A DNA stretch of 12,035 nt from an uncultured Lacticaseibacillus sp. (GTDB taxonomy: Bacteria; Bacillota; Bacilli; Lactobacillales; Lactobacillaceae): NCBI GenBank assembly GCA_934339215.1, contig CAKRHU010000022.1, positions 1 through 12,035 on the forward strand, written 5' to 3'. Both the position numbers and the translations under genes were made by a program. Within the stretch, counting starts at the first letter, position 1. Each line of letters opens with the position of its first letter. Below are positions 6,040-12,035 of this stretch, in pieces. The notes under the pieces are model-generated. The model was not told the DNA's origin and did no database searches. It saw only the letters and a list, made by a program, of their open reading frames with translations.

Positions 6040-8169
6040 ATGTCACAATGGAAAGTTGAAACCACAGATGCTTCAGCAGTGGTTCAAAACGGGAACACAT
6101 ATTTGATCGCCAATGGGTATTTGGGGTATCGTGGCACATTAGAGGAAATGACCGCCAAAGATTTCGTTGCCGTGAATCTGCTAGGAGTCTATGACCAACA
6201 CGGTGATGCGTGGCGTGAACCAGTGAATGCACCGGATCCCTTACACTTAAAACTGTGGGTCAATGGGGAACAATTAAGCGAGCAAACGGAGAAATCCGCT
6301 CATCGCCAATGGCTGGATCTAAAGGCCGCTGTGCATCATCGCCAAACCACGTTTCAGTTAGGCAGCGTGGCAGTGACCATCACTGCGGAACGCTTCGCCA
6401 GCGCTGACGATGAGCATCTATTGGCCAGCCAGGTGACCCTTACGGTGGATCGGCCAGCTGAAATTGTGATCGATCATGCAATCAACTGTGCAGTATGGGA
6501 TCTCAATGGGCCACATTTTGTCAAACAGCATGCAATCGCTGACGGGGTGGTTGTGACCACTGGTGAAGGCGATCAAGTTGCAGTGGTGGCAAAAGTCATG
6601 GCACCTGCTTGGCATGCGACTGGGACGCAACTCAAAGTGGCCGCCGAACCTGGCGTGAGTTACCGTTTCTCGACGCAAGCGGTGGTGTACACTAGCATGG
6701 ATGTACCTGCGACACAATTGGTAACGACTGTGGCGGCAGGATTTCATTCTGGAACTTACCAAGCTTGGCGCACTGAACATGCGCAGGTGTGGGCCAAGCG
6801 CTGGGCTCACAGCGATGTGCAAATTCAAGGCGATGACCAAGCGGATCTGGCGTTGCGCTATAGCCTATATCAATTACAAAGTATTGCGCCGCATCACCTG
6901 GATTTATCGATTCCAGCGCGCGGCTTGTCAGGCCAAACTTATAAAGGGGCGTTTTTTTGGGATACAGAAATGTTTATGTTGCCATTTTTCTTGCGTAACG
7001 ATCCGCAAGTCGCCAAGCGTTTGTTGACGTATCGCATCAACACCTTACCAAAAGCGCAGCAAAAAGCCCGCGAGTATGGTTATGTTGGGGCATTTTATGC
7101 ATGGGAGAGTCAAGCTGATGGCCGCGATGCCACTAGCGATTACAATGTCACCGATGTGTTCACCGGCCGGCCGATGCGTACCTTTTTCCGAGATAAACAG
7201 ATTCATATTTCTGCGGCAGTGGCGATGGCTTTGTGGTCGAGTTATCAGCTGACTGGGGATGTGAGCTTGTTAGTGGAAGGCGGCCTTGAGGTGCTGATCG
7301 AGTGTGCGAAATTTTACTATTCGAGAAGCTATTGGTCCCCGTTGAAGCATCGCTTCGAGTTGTTGGATGTGTTAGGCCCAGATGAATACCATGAGCGCGT
7401 CAACAACAACGCCTATACCAACCGGGCGGCTTTGGCGACAGTTCAAGCGGCATTGGCCGCATTACCATTGGTGCAAAAAGCGGCACCTGAAGTCGCAACG
7501 GCAGTTTTGACCAAAGTTGACTGGCCGGTGTGGCAAGCACGCTTAGTCGATTATGCGGATCAATTGTATATTCCAGTGCCTGATCAAGATGGCGTGATCC
7601 CATAATTTAACGGCTATCGTCAATTGGAAAATGTTTTAGTTCCACAGGTGCGTGAGCGTTTATTGAAACCCAATGAATATTGGGGAGGCGCTTATGGGGT
7701 CGCCAGCGATACCCAAGTGATCAAACAAGCCGATGTGGTGTTGTTACTCAAGCAATTCGCACAAGACTACACCGTAGCGCAAAAAGTCACCAATTGGCAG
7801 TATTATGAACCGCGCACCGAACACGGCTCGACACTGTCGGCATCGACCTATGCGTTAGTCGCGTGCGAAATTGGCAAAGCAGATTGGGCCTATCCTTTCT
7901 TTATGCAATCGGCTACCGTCGACCTTACCGGGAAGTCCAAGCAATTTGCTGGTGGCGTTTATATCGGCGGCACCCACCCAGCGGCTAACGGTGGGGCGTG
8001 GATGGACGTGGTGCAAGGCTTTTGCGGGTTGCAGGAAGTGGACGGTCGACCGACTGTCGCGAGTCATTTGCCGAGCCATTGGCAGGCAGTGCATTTTAGA
8101 GTTTGTTTGCGCGGCCAGTGGTATCAGGCAGAAGTCACGCAAACCGCTGCCACGATTCAGCCGATGTAA
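6040..8169 (+). pseudogene. Second GH65 disaccharide phosphorylase (kojibiose/nigerose-like), interrupted by an in-frame TAA
   Basis: The frame is open from the ATG at 6040 (AGGAGG 5 nt upstream) to TAA at 7603-7605 (codon 522), and continues in the same frame to TAA at 8167-8169, 709 codons in all. Both halves are GH65: WDTE at 307-310, the catalytic acid Glu449 in GPDEYHERVNNNAYTN, and RPMRTFFRDKQIHIS before the stop; PNEYWGGAYGVAS, the phosphate-site motif EHGSTLS at 594-600, and a final GGAWMDVVQGF after it. GPDEYH and HGSTLS differ from the maltose phosphorylase at the window start and resemble kojibiose/nigerose-type enzymes, which also form beta-glucose 1-phosphate. Family members usually read IPQF where this gene reads IP-stop-F, so one CAA-to-TAA change is the likely cause. 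The truncated protein would lack the phosphate-binding loop and should be inactive. No Shine-Dalgarno site follows the stop to restart translation. A sequencing error remains possible. Confidence 0.88.
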
Positions 8170-8209
8170 AAAGATGCTGGTTGCGTCAATTGCAACCAGC
8201 ATCTTTTTT
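8168..8209. terminator. Bidirectional Rho-independent terminator
   Basis: A perfect stem of 15 bp (AAAGATGCTGGTTGC at 8170-8184 with its complement at 8192-8206), extendable by A-T pairs to 17, closes a 7-nt loop. It is followed by TTTTTT on the plus strand (8204-8209) and by a T-run from 8168-8172 on the minus strand. It ends the second GH65 gene and the convergent protease gene. Confidence 0.93.
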
Positions 8210-8222
8210 GAATGGCTTCAAC

Positions 8223-9005
8223 TTATAAGCCAAGTTTTGGTAACAAGCGATTGCGGCGCTGGGGTTTGCCAGCATGAATCAAAATCGCAGCCAGCGCGGC
8301 TTCAATGACAAACACGACTAACACCACGATCATGGTCGTCAATTGAAAGCCGCCAGCAGGATGGCTGCCAGGTGTCCCCATGCCCACTGTGAGGTAGTCA
8401 AATGAAAAATGATAGGCCATCGCAGACAACAAGTTGCCACTGCGCTGATACAACGCCGCAAACAACAAACCGCCACCTAAGGCACTGATCATTTGCACAC
8501 AAACCGCTGAAAAGCTTTCACCAGATAAGTTTACCAAGTGCAGCAGTGCGAACAATCCAGCCGAAACTAAAAACGCATTACGGCCAGCATGTCTGCCTTT
8601 TAGCCGTTGGCGCAAGGCGCCGAACACCACGCCACGCATGCCCATTTCTTCAACAACGCCTGGAATCAAAGCCATGATGATCGCCCAAGGCAAGTGATCA
8701 ACGCCGTGAATGCTGACCAGCAGTGCACTTTCGGCGAGCCAGACGATGGCCAACAACACCCATGTCAGCGGCCGAAAGTTGGCAAAATAGATTTTTTGAC
8801 CGATAAACAGCCAATTCATGCCGAAAATTAATAGCAGTGCAAATAATTTATAAACCATTAAGCTTACCATGCCTGGCGCAATGAAAGTGCCAGGCGCGAT
8901 GATGGTGCGAAATAGCAGACTAAACCCTAACTCCCCAATCACTTCATACAACAGCGCAAAGCAAATCACTTGCCAGATCACTGGCAGTCGACGCCATTTT
9001 TCCAT
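8223..9005 (-). CDS. CPBP-family intramembrane metalloprotease (CAAX protease/Abi type)
   Basis: A polytopic membrane protein of 260 residues. It has the three conserved motifs of the CPBP family in order: EEMGMR with Glu119-Glu120 and Arg124, FALLH with Phe152 and His156, and the motif with His199 and Asp203 (YHFSFD). These Glu and His residues form the proposed metal-binding, proteolytic centre within the membrane. In lactobacilli such proteins have been linked to bacteriocin immunity or protein processing, but no bacteriocin gene is seen here and the substrate is unknown. Start choice: the AGGGGGG site at 9013-9018 is 7 nt from the ATG at 9003-9005 and only 4 nt from an in-frame GTG at 9006-9008, so the ATG is taken. 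The gene follows galM on the same strand but is separated by a likely terminator, so it probably has its own promoter. Confidence 0.87.
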   Translation of the reverse strand: MEKWRRLPVIWQVICFALLYEVIGELGFSLLFRTIIAPGTFIAPGMVSLMVYKLFALLLIFGMNWLFIGQKIYFANFRPLTWVLLAIVWLAESALLVSIHGVDHLPWAIIMALIPGVVEEMGMRGVVFGALRQRLKGRHAGRNAFLVSAGLFALLHLVNLSGESFSAVCVQMISALGGGLLFAALYQRSGNLLSAMAYHFSFDYLTVGMGTPGSHPAGGFQLTTMIVVLVVFVIEAALAAILIHAGKPQRRNRLLPKLGL

Positions 9006-9015
9006 CACAGATCCC

Positions 9016-9043
9016 CCCTGTGCTTAAGCATAAGCCTACAGGG
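9016..9043 (-). other. Hairpin overlapping the protease gene's ribosome-binding site
   Basis: CCCTGT (9016-9021) pairs with ACAGGG (9038-9043), and the interior GCTTA/TAAGC (9022-9026, 9031-9035) extends the stem to 11 bp with a 2-nt bulge. On the minus-strand transcript the 3' arm takes up half of the G-run (9013-9018) that serves as Shine-Dalgarno site. Only a transcript starting upstream of 9043 would carry it. Confidence 0.4.
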
Positions 9044-9054
9044 TGAAAACGCAA
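9027..9054 (-). promoter_or_regulatory. Possible promoter for the CPBP protease gene
   Basis: On the minus strand TTGCGT (9049-9054) and TATGCT (9027-9032) are separated by 16 bp. It sits just after the probable galM terminator, where a promoter is expected. Match quality is modest. Confidence 0.3.
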
Positions 9055-9056
9055 CC

Positions 9057-9087
9057 AAAAAATTACGGTGCAACGCATCATTGCGCC
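9057..9087 (-). terminator. Probable terminator of galM
   Basis: On the minus strand GGCGCAA and TTGCACC (9081-9087 and 9067-9073, 7 pairs with one wobble) close a 7-nt loop. A TTTTTT run at 9057-9062 follows after four bases. It begins a few bases past the galM stop codon. Confidence 0.55.
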
Positions 9088-9091
9088 AGTT

Positions 9092-10021
9092 TTAGTGCAA
9101 TTGATAAGTGGTTTGATACTCAGCAGTATCGCCAGGCATCAAGGTATAGGCCGCTAAATCGCGCGGATCGTATTGCGGTTCTAAGGCGACGCCGATGTGA
9201 TCACCGCTGGTTTTGCCGATCAAGGATAAGGCATCATCCCAATTATTGGCGGTATAGGCGACTAATGCGTTGCGATCGGTTGAAATTGAAATTTTGGTAT
9301 CGTCGCATTGCAAGGTTGCGGCAAGGCGGGGGTTATCTAGTAAATAGATATCATCAAGTCCGCGTTCAGGGATATCCTTTAAAGCGTCGAATATTGAAGC
9401 CAGGGGTGTTAACTGTCGCAGATCATAGCCAGTATTGACGACTGGTAAGTTCTGCGCTTCAGGAAATTTATTGGCCGCAGTCGCGATGCGTTGATGCGCA
9501 TTGATTTGCAGTTGGTGATCGTCAACGTTATTGGTCGTCCCTAAGTTAAAGTACACATGGCTGGTCGGGTTAAACAACGTCGGCGCCGTGCTAGTGGCAG
9601 TGTAAGTGATCACCACTGCATCGTCGTCAGTCAAGCGATATTGAATCGTGACCGACAACGTGCCAGGTTGAATCATCGCGGGAAATTGATGCGTGTAAGT
9701 GACGGTATCAGACCCGACGATGACTTCCCAGTTCACGGTATCAAAGCCATTTGGTCCGCCGTGCATATTGTAGCCATCCCCAGTATCTGGCACATGAACG
9801 GTTTGCCCGGCCAATTGAAAGGTTAAAGGAATGCGTCCGCCAGTCGGGCCGATGCTGTGGCCGTGATGGCTTGAGTCGTTCAGATAGACTTGCGGTTCGC
9901 TGGTTAAGATCAAATCTTGCCGACCATGTGGACTGGGCTTTTGCCAATTGATCCAGGTTGCCCCTTGCGTCATTGTGGTGATCGAGACGCCATGTTGATT
10001 TGTTAATGTGGTTGTCTGCAT
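9092..10021 (-). CDS. galM: Aldose 1-epimerase (galactose/glucose mutarotase)
   Basis: A cytoplasmic mutarotase of 309 residues that interconverts the alpha and beta anomers of glucose, galactose and similar sugars. Residues equivalent to the substrate-binding and catalytic set of GalM enzymes are visible: Arg63 (GGRIP), His87 (NMHGG), His155 (NPTSHVYFNL), Asp223 (GLDD) and the catalytic base Glu281 (ALEPQYDP). The frame could extend 33 codons upstream to 10120, but those codons are unlike the family, and the chosen ATG has a GGAGGT site (10030-10035) at normal spacing plus an extended -10 box just upstream. It could handle anomers of the glucose released by the phosphorylases, although it is a separate unit on the opposite strand. 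Regulation through the palindrome and cre-like site in the shared upstream region is likely but unproven. Confidence 0.92.
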   Translation of the reverse strand: MQTTTLTNQHGVSITTMTQGATWINWQKPSPHGRQDLILTSEPQVYLNDSSHHGHSIGPTGGRIPLTFQLAGQTVHVPDTGDGYNMHGGPNGFDTVNWEVIVGSDTVTYTHQFPAMIQPGTLSVTIQYRLTDDDAVVITYTATSTAPTLFNPTSHVYFNLGTTNNVDDHQLQINAHQRIATAANKFPEAQNLPVVNTGYDLRQLTPLASIFDALKDIPERGLDDIYLLDNPRLAATLQCDDTKISISTDRNALVAYTANNWDDALSLIGKTSGDHIGVALEPQYDPRDLAAYTLMPGDTAEYQTTYQLH

Positions 10022-10049
10022 TTTGATAAACCTCCAACGCGTTTCTTCT

Positions 10050-10058
10050 ATTATCTCA
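10050..10058 (-). promoter_or_regulatory. Extended -10 promoter element of galM
   Basis: On the minus strand TGAGATAAT provides an extended -10 box (TGn plus GATAAT). A good -35 box is lacking, as is common with extended -10 promoters. The predicted start near 10043 gives a leader of about 22 nt. Confidence 0.45.
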
Positions 10059-10068
10059 TGTATGCGCT

Positions 10069-10084
10069 TTGATACCGGTATCAA
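10069..10084. promoter_or_regulatory. Perfect 16-bp palindromic operator (LacI-family-like)
   Basis: TTGATACCGGTATCAA is a perfect inverted repeat centred on CG, the symmetry of LacI-family operators. It lies just upstream of the galM -10 box, spanning the -35 region, so a bound protein would block that promoter. The cognate regulator is not in the window. Confidence 0.6.
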
Positions 10085-10105
10085 TCGGCGAACATGACGC
10101 GAAAC

Positions 10106-10119
10106 GTTCAGCGCTTTCA
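10106..10119 (-). promoter_or_regulatory. cre-like site between galM and the DUF956 gene
   Basis: On the minus strand TGAAAGCGCTGAAC matches the cre consensus at 12 of 14 positions. It also covers the -35 region of the divergent plus-strand promoter, so CcpA binding could affect both genes. Confidence 0.45.
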
Positions 10120-10133
10120 TCTAACGCTGATTT

Positions 10134-10142
10134 TGGTATAAT
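10134..10142 (+). promoter_or_regulatory. Extended -10 promoter of the DUF956 gene
   Basis: TGGTATAAT holds a perfect TATAAT (10137-10142) preceded by the TGn extension. The -35 region, 17 bp upstream, is CTTTCA, a poor match. The transcript would begin near 10149. Confidence 0.7.
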
Positions 10143-10175
10143 AGACACAGACAAATAGGGGAAACGGTGAAATCA

Positions 10176-10631
10176 ATGGCAGAAAAAGTTAGAATCAATG
10201 CAAGTGGCTTCAAGGTAGAGCCACTGAACACCAAAATTGAACATGAAACCAAAGGCACCTCGTACATGGGCCTCGGTGATTACGGCATGATCTATGTCGG
10301 CAACAATGGGTTTGAATTTTACGATGACCGTAATCCGAAAAACTACATCCAACTGCCATGGCGTGAAGTCGATGTGATCATCGCGTCGATCATGTTCGGC
10401 GGCAAATGGATCCCACGTTTTGCCGTGCGTACCAAGAAAAATGGGACTTACACCTTTGCAGCCCATGATCCCAAAGCCTTATTGCGGGCATGTCGGGAAC
10501 ATATCCCAGCGGATCACATCGTCAAGAGCCTGAGCTTCTTCCAAGTGCTTGGGGCGGCGATCAAGAATTTCCCAAACATCATGAAAAACTTGCCCAACAC
10601 GATCAAAAACATCGGCAAAAAGAAAAAATAA
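10176..10631 (+). CDS. DUF956 (ManO-type) family protein
   Basis: A soluble protein of 151 residues. The core pattern (TSYMGLGDYGMIYVGNNGFEFYDDR, then IQLPWREVD, IASIMFGGKWIPRFAVRTKKNG and the FAAHDPKALLR region) is that of DUF956, also called ManO, normally encoded at the end of mannose-family PTS operons (manLMN) in lactobacilli and streptococci. Its role in sugar uptake control is not well defined. Here no PTS genes adjoin it; it has its own promoter and terminator. Family members are usually about 120 residues; this one has a Lys-rich, amphipathic C-terminal tail ending in KKKK. Start choice is open: the ATG at 10176 follows GGTGA at 10166-10170, while a GTG at 10167, three codons earlier, has AGGGGA at 5 nt. 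The core is the same either way. Confidence 0.8.
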   Translation: MAEKVRINASGFKVEPLNTKIEHETKGTSYMGLGDYGMIYVGNNGFEFYDDRNPKNYIQLPWREVDVIIASIMFGGKWIPRFAVRTKKNGTYTFAAHDPKALLRACREHIPADHIVKSLSFFQVLGAAIKNFPNIMKNLPNTIKNIGKKKK

Positions 10632-10641
10632 GGTTCACCCA

Positions 10642-10677
10642 AGATAGCGGCCGCTTCCAAACGGACGCTATTTATTT
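10642..10677 (+). terminator. Terminator after the DUF956 gene
   Basis: ATAGCG (10644-10649) pairs with CGCTAT (10666-10671), flanked by two weak outer pairs and continued inside by CCG/CGG after one mismatch, with an 8-nt loop. TTTATTT (10671-10677) follows. The shape is that of a Rho-independent terminator of moderate strength. Confidence 0.6.
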
Positions 10678-10737
10678 GGAATTGTTGCTTACATGAAAAA
10701 TTGCTTTACGGTATCGTTAAACTGGAGGATTGTTGAG

Positions 10738-12035
10738 ATGAACGACTTATTCGAACATGCGCCAGTGCCTAAGGCGTATATGCAACTGGCCTTACCGGTG
10801 GTGATCGGCATGGTTGCCAGCATGATCTACAATTTAGCGGATACCTTTTTTATTGCGCAAACGGGTAATGCGGATCTAGTGGCAGGCGTCGCGTTAGGCA
10901 CACCAGTGTTTTCATTCATGTTGGCGCTTGGCGATATTTTTGGCTTAGGCGGTAGTGCCTTGATCTCACGGCTGATGGGCGCGCATGACTATCAAAAGGT
11001 GAAACGGGCCTCGAGCTTTTGTTTTTATGCGGCGATCGTTTTAAGTTTACTCGTCACTGCCTTGATGTTGGCTTTTGAGCAACCGATTTTAGGCATACTT
11101 GGGGCAACAGCTTCAACGCGAGGATATGCTGGCGGCTTTTATCGGATGTTGGCCATTGGTGCGGTGTTCATTATTGTGTCATTAGTTCCGGGCAATATCA
11201 TTCGCACCGAAGGCTTGGCCAAACAATCGATGATCGCCACTGCGGCAGGATGTGCATTGACCATCATCTTGGATCCGATTTTCTTGTTTGGGTTGCATTG
11301 GAGTGCGACTGGTGTTGGTTTGGCCAATGTGATCGGGTACATGTTGAATACCGGTTTGTTGATTTGGTTTACGGTGCGCAAAACTGAATATTTAAGCGTG
11401 GTGCCAAAACTGGCGCATGTCGATACCAAAGCCTTTTGGGCAATCGTCGCCATTGGGATCCCGGCATCGTTAACGAATTTCATGCAAAGTTTCGGGATTG
11501 CGTTGTTGAATTCGCATTTGGCGCATTACGGCTCTGATGCCGTTGCCGCGATGGGCATCACGCAAAAGATCTACATGGTGGTGATGCTGGTGATGGTCGG
11601 CTTTGCCTTTGGTGCTCAACCGCTGATCGGTTATAACTTTGGCGCGAAAAATTATGATCGCTTAAAAGCCATTTTGAAGTATGATTTCAAAGTGGAAATC
11701 GGCTATGCCTTAGTCGCCGCAGCCTTGTTGATGATTTTTGCGCCACAATTGGTCGCCTTATTTATGAACACGCCGGAGATTGTGTCCTTAGGGAGTCTGA
11801 TGTTGCGGGCGTTGTTAATGACGACGCCATTCATCGGGGCAATTTTAGTCTTTACCACTGTGTTTCAGTCAACTGGTCAATCACTTGGCGCCTTGATCAT
11901 GGCGATTTCCCGTCAAGGCGTGGTGTTCTTCATCGTGATGCTGGTGTTACCGCTTATGTTAGGCTTGCATGGTGTGATTTTTGCGCAAGCGGTGGCGGAT
12001 GTGATTACCTTTGGCATTGGGATCGTGGTATATCG
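10738..12035 (+). CDS. MATE-family multidrug/toxin efflux transporter (3'-truncated by window edge)
   Basis: An open frame of 432 codons with no stop before the window ends. The protein is very hydrophobic, with long membrane segments along its whole length. It has MATE features: an N-terminal AYMQLALPVVIGMVASMIYNLADTFF region, an early GLGGSALISRLMGA motif, and the repeat-like second half beginning near IGIPASLTNFMQSFG followed by GAQPLIGYNFGAKNYDR. It resembles the MepA-like branch, which exports cationic drugs in exchange for Na+ or H+; the substrate cannot be told. Family length is about 440-460, so only a short C-terminus is missing. The ATG follows GGAGG (10724-10728) at 9 nt. No convincing promoter is visible in the 60 nt after the upstream terminator, so some readthrough from the DUF956 gene is possible. 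Confidence 0.92.
   Translation, partial: MNDLFEHAPVPKAYMQLALPVVIGMVASMIYNLADTFFIAQTGNADLVAGVALGTPVFSFMLALGDIFGLGGSALISRLMGAHDYQKVKRASSFCFYAAIVLSLLVTALMLAFEQPILGILGATASTRGYAGGFYRMLAIGAVFIIVSLVPGNIIRTEGLAKQSMIATAAGCALTIILDPIFLFGLHWSATGVGLANVIGYMLNTGLLIWFTVRKTEYLSVVPKLAHVDTKAFWAIVAIGIPASLTNFMQSFGIALLNSHLAHYGSDAVAAMGITQKIYMVVMLVMVGFAFGAQPLIGYNFGAKNYDRLKAILKYDFKVEIGYALVAAALLMIFAPQLVALFMNTPEIVSLGSLMLRALLMTTPFIGAILVFTTVFQSTGQSLGALIMAISRQGVVFFIVMLVLPLMLGLHGVIFAQAVADVITFGIGIVVY

Noticed and set aside
7624..8169. Separate gene starting at TTG after the internal stop of the second GH65
   Set aside because: There is no ribosome-binding site, the frame is the same as upstream, and the sequence begins in the middle of a GH65 domain; it is the rest of the broken gene.
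10022..10120. 33-codon N-terminal extension of galM
   Set aside because: It lies upstream of the extended -10 box and the GGAGGT site, contains the palindrome and cre-like site, and is unlike GalM N-termini.
10679..10737. Promoter for the MATE gene
   Set aside because: TTGCTT and TATCG-like words are present, but none of the spacings is near 16-18 bp, so no call was made.

Overview
The window looks like chromosome of a low-to-moderate GC Gram-positive bacterium of the Lactobacillaceae, most plausibly Lacticaseibacillus-like. This is inferred from strong AGGAGG-type Shine-Dalgarno sites, a phosphorolytic maltose pathway with a lactococcal-type beta-phosphoglucomutase, CcpA-type (cre-like) operators, and an orphan DUF956 (ManO-type) gene. 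No RNA genes, insertion sequences, CRISPR arrays or attachment sites were seen.

Layout. (1) 1-1862, plus: the C-terminal half of a GH65 maltose phosphorylase, followed 11 nt later by pgmB. (2) 1889-2569, minus: a DUF624/YesL-type membrane protein, convergent with pgmB, with no visible terminator between them. (3) 2570-2814: a divergent control region with a promoter on each strand and two LacI/CcpA-type operators. (4) 2815-8169, plus: sugar-binding lipoprotein, two permeases, and a second, different GH65 phosphorylase. Hairpins separate the binding protein from the permeases and the permeases from the GH65 gene. The second GH65 gene has an in-frame TAA at 7603-7605. A strong bidirectional terminator follows at 8168-8209. 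(5) 8223-10021, minus: a CPBP-family membrane protease and galM (aldose 1-epimerase). (6) 10022-10166: a second divergent control region holding a perfect 16-bp palindrome and a cre-like site. (7) 10176-12035, plus: an orphan DUF956 gene and a MATE-family transporter cut by the window end.

How the genes work together. The ABC transporter should import maltose or a related alpha-glucobiose. The GH65 enzymes split such disaccharides with phosphate into glucose and beta-glucose 1-phosphate. PgmB makes glucose 6-phosphate, and GalM balances the anomers of the free sugar. No ATPase gene for the transporter lies in the window.

No wholly new system was found. The points most worth checking are the nonsense codon in the second phosphorylase, the layered hairpins in the transporter operon, the two-operator control region, the perfect palindrome upstream of galM, and a ribosome-binding site plus start codon with no gene behind pgmB.
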